37,852 bases of DNA from Betaproteobacteria bacterium (lineage in GTDB: Bacteria; Pseudomonadota; Gammaproteobacteria; Burkholderiales; SG8-39): contig SHXF01000046.1 in NCBI GenBank assembly GCA_009693435.1, positions 1-37,852 on the forward strand. Direction: 5' to 3'. The notes beneath the pieces are model-generated. The model saw only the letters and a program-made list of their open reading frames with translations, did no database searches and was not told where the DNA came from. Of the stretch, positions 33,269 through 37,852 are shown piece by piece. The position numbers and the translations under genes are program-made. How positions within the stretch are numbered: position 1 is the stretch's first letter; each line of letters begins with the position of its first letter.

Positions 33269-33484
33269 CTAGAACTGCAATTTCCGGAGGTCGGCCTCCC
33301 ACGGGAAACGTCCTGTCTCGTAGCGGGAGTAGACCAGCTTTCCGTCGACCTGGACGTCGAACTGTCCGGACTTGCCGGGTTGGATGTCGACATGCCCGTG
33401 TCCATTTGCTTCGATCCAGGCCTTCACACGGAGGGCTTCGGGTCGATAGCCTCAGGCCGAGCAGTAATGAATGATGATCGCCAT
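33269..33484 (-). CDS. SelW/Rdx-family selenoprotein (in-frame UGA read as selenocysteine)
   Basis: A 71-residue protein on the minus strand that is broken by a TGA in normal gene finding. It reads 'MAIIIHYCSA', then TGA at 33452-33454, then 'GYRPEALRVKAWIEANGHGH' and on to 'FPWEADLRKLQF'. The codon sits at residue 11, making Cys8-x-x-Sec11, the redox motif of SelW/SelT/SelH (Rdx) proteins at the expected place. The remainder, including 'DVQVDGKLVYSRYETGRFP', matches the thioredoxin-like family fold. GGGAGG lies eight bases upstream of the ATG. A weak stem-loop follows the TGA. An alternative is a Cys-to-stop or Trp-to-stop null mutation, but the exact position makes that unlikely. Confidence 0.85.
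33418..33437 (-). promoter_or_regulatory. Candidate bacterial SECIS hairpin
   Basis: Fifteen to 34 nt after the UGA the minus-strand RNA can fold with a GUGU loop (loop begins 23 nt after UGA) and a stem containing two mismatches (C-C and C-A). The distance and a G at the loop start fit bacterial SECIS rules, but the stem is weak, so this is tentative. Confidence 0.4.
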
Positions 33485-33563
33485 TGTCCGAGCCTCCCGG
33501 GCGGCACGCGTGCGCCGTCGCAGACGCGAAGCTTACCGGCAGAACACGGAAATGTCTGCACCG

Positions 33564-33680
33564 TCAATGCCTCGCCGCCAGCCTGGCGCTGGCCAGCCGG
33601 TTGAGGCTGATGCCTTCCTACTCCGCCTGTAACGCCAGAGCGCGATGCACCTGCGGCGAAATCAAGGCGCAATGATCCGT
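33564..33680 (-). pseudogene. HicB-like antitoxin remnant with nonsense codon
   Basis: On the minus strand 'CALISPQVHRALALQAE', a TAG codon, then 'EGISLNRLASARLAARH' reads as the C-terminal DNA-binding part of a HicB-family antitoxin (pattern SP-xxH-xxLA-xxAxxEGxSLN). The TAG replaces the usual Gln-type position. There is no start or toxin gene. It is a leftover fragment between the selenoprotein gene and the PIN gene. Confidence 0.65.
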
Positions 33681-33687
33681 CCTCGCC

Positions 33688-34107
33688 TCACTCATCCAGG
33701 ACATGCAGAAAGTGCTGATTGCCCGGCAGACGGTAGACCGAAAAATCCTTTGCATCCGTGGTCGCGATACGGTGAATCTTCAGGCTGCTCGCCAGAAAAA
33801 CCAGGCTTGCATCGCAGAAGTCCATGGGCAGGTCTTCATATTTTTCCATCATCTTCCAGAGCGAGGCGACGGCATCGCCGGGCGGCGACTCAATGCGCAG
33901 ATACCCGAGCGACTGCGCCTTGTCGGCCCATGCGAAGAAGGCTTTCTGCCTGCCATGCGTCAGCAGGGCGCACACCTCGACGAACACCGCCCAGGTGGTG
34001 GTGGTTTGCCCGGTGTAGCCGGTAAAGAAGGTCTTGCAGCGCTGGTGGTGATGGTCCCGGGGATTGAACAGGCCCACGAAATAACCCGAGTCGGCCAGCG
34101 TGTTCAT
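33688..34107 (-). CDS. PIN-domain toxin (VapC-like)
   Basis: A 139-residue PIN protein: 'TLADSGYFVGLFNPRDHHH' carries the first Asp, 'VFVEVCALL' the Glu, 'FCDASLVFLA' and 'IATTDAKDF' the later acids. It overlaps the upstream RHH-type gene by 4 bp (ATGA). It is thus a toxin-antitoxin pair, of a type different from the VapBC pair 1 kb away. Confidence 0.91.
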   Translation of the reverse strand: MNTLADSGYFVGLFNPRDHHHQRCKTFFTGYTGQTTTTWAVFVEVCALLTHGRQKAFFAWADKAQSLGYLRIESPPGDAVASLWKMMEKYEDLPMDFCDASLVFLASSLKIHRIATTDAKDFSVYRLPGNQHFLHVLDE

Positions 34108-34430
34108 GCCGGGCTGCCGGTGCCGGGTGTTCGCTTTGTCGGCGCCCTGGCCGCACGCTCGGAGCGCCGGGCGTGCTTGCGGCGGAGGGCGGCGCGCAGC
34201 TTGAGTTTGTGCGGACGCCGTTCCGACGTCTCGCGCGCGGCATTGTCCAGCCCGGGCGTCGCGTCCCTCATCGCGTCCTCGTATATCTGCAACGAGGATG
34301 GCTGCGCATGTCTGGCCAGAAATTCCTGAATGCTGCGCACGATGACGGCTGACTTGGTCAGGCCGAGGCGGGCGCCATATCCCGCAATCTGCGTCTCAAT
34401 GTCCGCGGGCAATCGAAGGGAAATGGGCAT
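34104..34430 (-). CDS. Ribbon-helix-helix antitoxin-like protein
   Basis: A 108-residue protein starting at ATG 34430 with GAGGAG upstream; a start inside the nearby palindrome at 34451 is not plausible. The N-terminus 'MPISLRLPADIETQIAGYG' and 'LGLTKSAVIVRSIQEFL' form a ribbon-helix-helix (CopG/MetJ-type) DNA-binding fold. The C-terminal half is Arg/Lys-rich and probably unstructured until it binds the toxin. It overlaps the PIN toxin gene and sits 15 bp below a perfect palindrome, its likely operator. Confidence 0.88.
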   Translation of the reverse strand: MPISLRLPADIETQIAGYGARLGLTKSAVIVRSIQEFLARHAQPSSLQIYEDAMRDATPGLDNAARETSERRPHKLKLRAALRRKHARRSERAARAPTKRTPGTGSPA

Positions 34431-34444
34431 GGAAGCTCCTCTGA

Positions 34445-34467
34445 GATACAATTATCATAATTGTATC
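34445..34467. promoter_or_regulatory. Perfect palindrome, probable operator of the RHH/PIN module
   Basis: GATACAATTAT and ATAATTGTATC are exact inverse copies around a single C. The site lies 15 bp upstream of the RHH antitoxin start in an AT-rich patch. It fits auto-repression by an RHH antitoxin-toxin complex. Confidence 0.85.
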
Positions 34468-34477
34468 GCACGAAGTT

Positions 34478-34540
34478 GTGACTGCGTGTCGTGGCTGCGT
34501 GTCGTGACTGCCTGTCGAGACCGCGTGTCGTGACTGCGCC
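34478..34540 (+). repeat. 13-bp tandem repeat, about five units
   Basis: Units of the type gtgactgcgtgtc: copy 2 has one change, copy 3 one, copy 4 three, and copy 5 is cut to 11 bases. The array is just upstream of the RHH/PIN operator. Confidence 0.85.
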
Positions 34541-34801
34541 GGTCTCCGACGAACTGACTCGGTGGCCGGGGCGATGCGATCGGGGAGGGGGTGCTGGGGT
34601 ACGGACAGCTCGAAGCCGTTCGCCGGCGCTCGAAGCCCGGGATCAAAGTACCGCGCTGCCGGCGCGCGCCGCAGTGTTATGACTTTCAGCGAACCGCAAT
34701 CGATCCCGACGATATCCCCGTGATCGGTCGCAATTCCGAGTGGGTCGGCGAGCCGCAAAGGCGCGCACGGGGTGTCCGCTGGACCATCGAGAGGGCTACC
34801 C
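34541..34801. other. Non-coding stretch between the toxin-antitoxin module and the UspA gene
   Basis: Together with the operator and repeats this gap is 371 bp. Open frames cross it on both strands but I see no conserved protein, RNA gene or terminator in them. Confidence 0.5.
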
Positions 34802-35245
34802 ATGTACCGGAAGATTCTGGCCGTGACTTTTGGCACCGAAATGTCGAATCGGGCGGTTACCGCGGCCGCACAGGTTGCAAAAGGGCTGGGGGCAAGTCTG
34901 CTGCTGCTGCACGTGCGCTCTCCCATGGACATTCCGCACCATGCCGAAGGCGGCGTGTTGTCGAGTCCCGGCAGGGAAATCGTCACCGAAGAGATCAACG
35001 AAGAGGAGCGGAAGCTTCTCGCCGGGGCGGTGGCAATCGCCGCGTCGTTCGGCGTGCAGGCGGAAACCGCGTTCATCGCCGATATTCTGGCGTCGGACGC
35101 CATCGTCCGGGTTTCCCGCGAGCAGCAGTGCGACCTTATCGTGATGGCGACGCGCATCCGTCATGGCATCCCCGGCTATTTCGTCAAGAGCGAAACACAG
35201 AAGGTGCTGGAGCACACGGATACGCCGGTGCTGGTGGTGCGTTGA
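34802..35245 (+). CDS. Universal stress protein (UspA) family
   Basis: A 147-residue single USP domain. 'MYRKILAVTFGTEMSNRAVTAAAQVAKGL' in parts is the usual first strand and helix; 'ADILASDAIVRVSREQQCDLIVMATRI' and 'VLEHTDTPVLVVR' the rest. The usual Asp after the first strand is Thr, and the G-x2-G-x9-GS/T loop that holds ATP reads 'RIRHGIPGYFVKSETQKVL', partly degenerate, so ATP binding is uncertain. I start at ATG 34802 instead of the in-frame codon 30 bases earlier. Its stop is 14 bp before a 13-bp repeat array. Confidence 0.9.
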   Translation: MYRKILAVTFGTEMSNRAVTAAAQVAKGLGASLLLLHVRSPMDIPHHAEGGVLSSPGREIVTEEINEEERKLLAGAVAIAASFGVQAETAFIADILASDAIVRVSREQQCDLIVMATRIRHGIPGYFVKSETQKVLEHTDTPVLVVR

Positions 35246-35259
35246 TGCCGGGCTGAATT

Positions 35260-35311
35260 GCCGACATCAAGTGCCGCCATCAAGTGCCGCCATCAAGCGC
35301 CGGCATCGAGC
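35260..35311 (+). repeat. 13-bp tandem repeat, four units
   Basis: Units gccgacatcaagt, gccgccatcaagt, gccgccatcaagc and gccggcatcgagc fill most of the gap between the UspA gene and the convergent Bug gene. Confidence 0.9.
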
Positions 35312-35331
35312 ATCGACACGAAGCGGCCGCA

Positions 35332-36300
35332 TCAGTCGAGCGCGATCCCCAGGCGGCTGATCAACGGCCCCCACACCGCGCGCTCCTTCTTCAGCACCTC
35401 GGCGGCTTCTTCGGGTGACGAGACGGCCACCTCCGCGCCGTAGTCCGGATAGCGGGCCACCACCTCGGGCGAGGCCATCGCCTTGCGCAATTCCTGGTTG
35501 AGGCGCGCGACGATCTCTTTCGGCGTGCCGGCGGGCGCGATCAGGGTGTACCACACCACCACCGAAAAATCCGGCACGGCCGCTTCGGCCACCGTGGGCA
35601 CGTCGGGCAGCAGCGGATTGCGCCGCACGTCCGTGCTTGCCAGCGGACGCACCTTGCCCGATGCGATGTTGCTGCGCACATTCAGCAGGGTGAGCGAGGC
35701 GATGTCGACGCGGCCCGCGAGAAAATCCTGCATCACCGGTCCGGCGCCCTTGTAGGGTATGTGAACGAGGTCGATGCCGGCGCGGTTCTTCAGCAGTTCC
35801 ATGGTCAGGTGCTGCGGGCTGCCGATACCCGAGGAGGCGTAGGTGATCTTGCCCGGCCGTTCGCGCGCGGCGGCTATCAATTCCGTGATCGAGCGGATGC
35901 CGGAGTTTTCCCCGGAGGAGATGAAGAGCGGTATTCGCGCATACAGCCCCACCGGCAGCAGGTCGCGCACCGGGTCGTAGGGAAGCTTCTTGTACAGCGA
36001 CGTGTAGTAGGTCAGCGGGCCGACGTCACCGACGCCGATGGTGTAGCCGTCCGGGGCGGCCTTGGCGACCGCATCCGTACCTATCATGCCCCCCGCGCCG
36101 ACGCGGTTCTCGACGATAACCGTCTGGCCGAGGTTGGCCGACAGCGGCCCGGCGACCAGGCGCGCGATCGCGTCGATCGCGCCGCCGGGCGGATAGGGCG
36201 CGATCCAGCGTATCGGTCTGGCGGGCCAGGTTTGCGCCGGCGCCGGCGAGGCCAGGGCGAGGGCAAAACCGCACAGCAGCGTGCGCGACAGCTTGATCAT
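35332..36300 (-). CDS. Bug-family periplasmic substrate-binding protein (TctC-like)
   Basis: A 322-residue Bug receptor. The signal peptide is residues 1-22 ('CGFALALASPAPAQ'). The mature start is 'TWPARPIRWIAPYPPGGAIDAIAR', with a PYPPGG ligand loop. 'GAGGMIGTDAVAKAAPDGYTIGVG' in parts, 'YKKLPYDPVRDLLPVGLYA' and 'VHIPYKGAGPVMQDFLAGRV' follow. This is the fourth Bug gene of the window. No transporter membrane genes are near. Ligand unknown. Confidence 0.93.
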   Translation of the reverse strand: MIKLSRTLLCGFALALASPAPAQTWPARPIRWIAPYPPGGAIDAIARLVAGPLSANLGQTVIVENRVGAGGMIGTDAVAKAAPDGYTIGVGDVGPLTYYTSLYKKLPYDPVRDLLPVGLYARIPLFISSGENSGIRSITELIAAARERPGKITYASSGIGSPQHLTMELLKNRAGIDLVHIPYKGAGPVMQDFLAGRVDIASLTLLNVRSNIASGKVRPLASTDVRRNPLLPDVPTVAEAAVPDFSVVVWYTLIAPAGTPKEIVARLNQELRKAMASPEVVARYPDYGAEVAVSSPEEAAEVLKKERAVWGPLISRLGIALD

Positions 36301-36531
36301 GGTGTTCGCATCCTGCGAGTGGCCAATCGTTCAATATAGCAGAGGCCCGAGCCGCTTCCGGCCGGGACGAAGGCGGCGCGATGCTCACGGTCGGGAGTCC
36401 TGTTGTGGGTTCCGATGCCGGATTTCTATTGCGGTTGCGCTCGGGCTGCGGCTACGATGGGCTCGCGGGCGCAGCCGGGTGCATCGCCAACGACCACGCC
36501 CAGCGCAACGCCAGACCAAAGGGGAATGCGC

Positions 36532-36822
36532 ATGTCCATCCGACTCGTCTTGACCATCACCGCTGCGCCCGGTCGCGGCGCGGAACTCGCCAGGGTCTAC
36601 CAGGCCCGTGCAGCGGAGGTCCTCAAGGAACCCGGCTGCGAACAGTTCGAATTCTTCAGCGGTGTCGCCGATCCCGACCGCCTCATTCTCATGGAGCGCT
36701 GGACCGACCAGGCAGCCCTGGCCGCGCACGCGAAACTCCAGGAGACGCGTGCCCCGGTGCCGGCGGAACTGGTGGCGGGAGTCAGCCAGCGCGAGGACTA
36801 CCAGTACAATCGCACGCGCTGA
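36532..36822 (+). CDS. ABM-family (antibiotic biosynthesis monooxygenase / YgiN-like) protein
   Basis: A 96-residue ferredoxin-like alpha+beta fold. 'RLVLTITAAPGRGAELARVY' then 'EPGCEQFEFFSGVADPDRLILMERWTDQAALAAH' (in parts) is the standard ABM pattern, with the Glu-Arg-Trp strand near the end. Members include quinol monooxygenases and heme-degrading enzymes; no cofactor is needed in many. ATG 36532 follows 'aaaggggaatgcgc'; ATG 36526 is also possible. It ends 11 bp before a small gene and probably shares its mRNA. Confidence 0.88.
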   Translation: MSIRLVLTITAAPGRGAELARVYQARAAEVLKEPGCEQFEFFSGVADPDRLILMERWTDQAALAAHAKLQETRAPVPAELVAGVSQREDYQYNRTR

Positions 36823-36833
36823 ACGGCCTGCCG

Positions 36834-37136
36834 ATGACGCTCACATCCCGCGAACAGCGCATGAATCTTCCCGGAATCAGGAAACGCCGCACCGTGGGCG
36901 ATGTCGAGGGCTTCATCACCCTGCTGCGCGCCGCGTGCGACGACAAGGGCATGAACGACGCGCTGGAGAAACTCCTCTCCATGCCCGACGAGCAGCGCAA
37001 GACATTCGTCCATGGCTGGGTCTCCGATCTGCTGGTGAAACAGGCGCCCGCCGACTTCATCGAGGCGATTGCGTGCCTGCTCGACGATGCCGTGGCGGAG
37101 CAGGCCTACCAGGTCATCTTCCAGTGCCGGCGCTGA
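36834..37136 (+). CDS. Hypothetical protein
   Basis: A 100-residue soluble helical protein I do not recognise. ATG 36834 is used; ATG 36861 ('MNLPGIRKRRTVGDVEGFITLL') is an alternative. The middle is rich in charged helices ('DKGMNDALEKLLSMPDEQRKTFVHGWV', in parts), and the C-terminus ends in 'AYQVIFQCRR'. It follows the ABM gene by 11 bp. Confidence 0.65.
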   Translation: MTLTSREQRMNLPGIRKRRTVGDVEGFITLLRAACDDKGMNDALEKLLSMPDEQRKTFVHGWVSDLLVKQAPADFIEAIACLLDDAVAEQAYQVIFQCRR

Positions 37137-37241
37137 GTGCGGCCTTGAGTCCTATCGTAAGCATGGGTAACCACGGGATCTGCGCGTTCACCACGCGCGC
37201 ACCCTCGCGTGGCGGCATTGCGCGTATCATGGGTTGCATCC

Positions 37242-37607
37242 ATGACTGACGATGACGCCATGATCCGCCGACCGCAGAACGTCCACGTGCGCTACCACGC
37301 GCATGTGTACTTCGATGCGAAAACCCGCGACCAAGCCGAGTTGTTGTGCCGCGCCGCCGCCGAGCGCTTCGGCGTGGCGATGGGCCGCATTCATCAGCGC
37401 CCGGTCGGACCGCACCCGCGATGGAGTTGCCAGCTTGCGTTCGACGCATCGCAGTTCGACGGCCTGATCCCGTGGCTGGAGGCCAATCGAAGCGGCCTGA
37501 CGGTGCTGGTGCACGGCCAGACCGGCAACGCACTGGAAGACCACACGGCGCACGCCGCCTGGCTGGGCGAGCCGGCGGTGCTGGATCTCACCGCGTTCGA
37601 CGACTGA
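37242..37607 (+). CDS. DOPA 4,5-dioxygenase family protein
   Basis: A 121-residue protein of the DOPA_dioxygen family. Conserved histidines are in 'VRYHAHVYFDAKT', 'GRIHQRPVGPHPRWSCQLAF' and 'VLVHGQTGNALEDHTAHAAWLG', the last being the strongest family block. Fungal homologues open the DOPA ring in betalain-type pigment synthesis; bacterial ones are of uncertain substrate, though some act on catechols. The start is ATG 37242 ('MTDDDAMIRRPQ'). Confidence 0.92.
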   Translation: MTDDDAMIRRPQNVHVRYHAHVYFDAKTRDQAELLCRAAAERFGVAMGRIHQRPVGPHPRWSCQLAFDASQFDGLIPWLEANRSGLTVLVHGQTGNALEDHTAHAAWLGEPAVLDLTAFDD

Positions 37608-37661
37608 GGTGGGCGCGCCAGCGTTCGATGTCGCGGCGTCGGTGTCCGGGCGACGCTAGCC

Positions 37662-37852
37662 CTGCCCTTTACCCACAATTATTTCAACTCGTATCCGGTG
37701 GCTTGAGAGTGAAGCCCAGACAGAGGATTTGCAGGACCGTGTAGCCCTGCCACATAAGCTGGTGTCCCGGGTGCGGATCGTTGTTACGGCCAAGATAGCC
37801 ACCCAGGCGGGCTACCAGGCGGATGGTATCGCCAAGGTGGGTGGGCTGCTTG
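37662..37852 (-). mobile_element. End of an IS4/Tn5-type insertion element (cut by window end)
   Basis: CTGCCCTTTACCCACAATT at 37662-37680 matches the Tn5/IS50 end pattern (CTGACTCTTATACACAAGT) at 13 of 19 positions and lies just outside the transposase stop. The element extends beyond the window. Its 9-bp target duplication would begin at about 37653, but the other end is not visible. Confidence 0.72.
37684..37852 (-). CDS. IS4-family (Tn5-like) transposase, C-terminal fragment
   Basis: The last 55 residues are visible and open to the window edge. 'DTIRLVARLGGYLGRNNDPHPG' (in parts), 'HQLMWQGYTVLQIL' and 'GFTLKPPDTS' match the C-terminal helix and dimerisation tail of Tn5-type transposases, where the R-LGG-L-x-R-x-D-x-xPG pattern is diagnostic. 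No start is seen because the gene continues past position 37852. Confidence 0.82.
   Translation of the reverse strand, partial: KQPTHLGDTIRLVARLGGYLGRNNDPHPGHQLMWQGYTVLQILCLGFTLKPPDTS

Noticed and set aside
33452..33454. TGA as a true stop that ends a short peptide, the rest being a pseudogene
   Set aside because: The codon falls exactly on the redox Sec position, and both sides are otherwise intact and in one frame with a good ribosome site. Left open only if the genome lacks Sec machinery.
34591..35256. A 221-codon plus-strand frame over the UspA region
   Set aside because: It is out of frame with the clear USP-fold gene and has no conserved motif.

Overview
The window reads as chromosomal DNA of a high-GC betaproteobacterium, most likely Burkholderiales or a close relative. 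The evidence is gene content and order: a DUF971-ubiE-Tim44-ubiJ-ubiB ubiquinone block, a pilT/pilU pair divergent from yggS-proC-yggT-yggU, a NodIJ-type ABC exporter, and four Bug-type (TctC-like) periplasmic receptors. Species cannot be named from the sequence alone.

Layout. 0.1-5.3 kb: a hypothetical gene, then the ubiquinone block. 5.5-10.4 kb: a sodium/solute symporter, a VanZ-like membrane protein and two tandem Bug receptors. 10.6-14.7 kb: a [2Fe-2S] ferredoxin-like protein, a frameshifted alpha/beta hydrolase, a frameshifted NodI-type ATPase with its NodJ-type permease, a HemJ-like protein and a GNAT acetyltransferase. 14.7-20.4 kb: an M1-family metallopeptidase, a membrane protein made of two copies of one module, an RlmL-like rRNA methyltransferase and a thioredoxin-type glutathione peroxidase. 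20.4-25.4 kb: pilU and pilT facing yggS-proC-yggT-DUF167. 25.5-30.2 kb: a divergent cluster. On the minus strand it has an isochorismatase-type hydrolase, a [2Fe-2S] ferredoxin and a heme-oxygenase-like diiron protein; on the plus strand a NitT/TauT/NMT1-type ABC importer. 30.2-31.1 kb: a third Bug receptor. 31.3-34.5 kb: a small accessory island with an MNT nucleotidyltransferase and broken HEPN partner, a YajD-type HNH nuclease, VapBC, a SelW-like selenoprotein gene read through UGA, a HicB remnant, and an RHH/PIN pair with a palindromic operator. 34.8-37.6 kb: UspA-like protein, a fourth Bug receptor, an ABM-family monooxygenase, a small hypothetical and a DOPA-dioxygenase-family protein. 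From 37.66 kb the end of an IS4/Tn5-type element runs off the window.

Most notable points: (1) a 71-residue SelW/Rdx-family gene with an in-frame TGA exactly at the redox CxxU position, easily missed by ordinary gene finding; (2) the uptake/hydrolase/ferredoxin/diiron-oxidase cluster, a candidate undescribed catabolic or salvage pathway; (3) in-frame minisatellites inside two conserved enzymes (seven 7-residue units in RlmL followed by a nine-G tract, and seven 5-residue units in the M1 peptidase); (4) a decaying toxin-antitoxin island. Two nearby frameshifts (about 11.22 and 11.99 kb) may be real or may be sequence errors.
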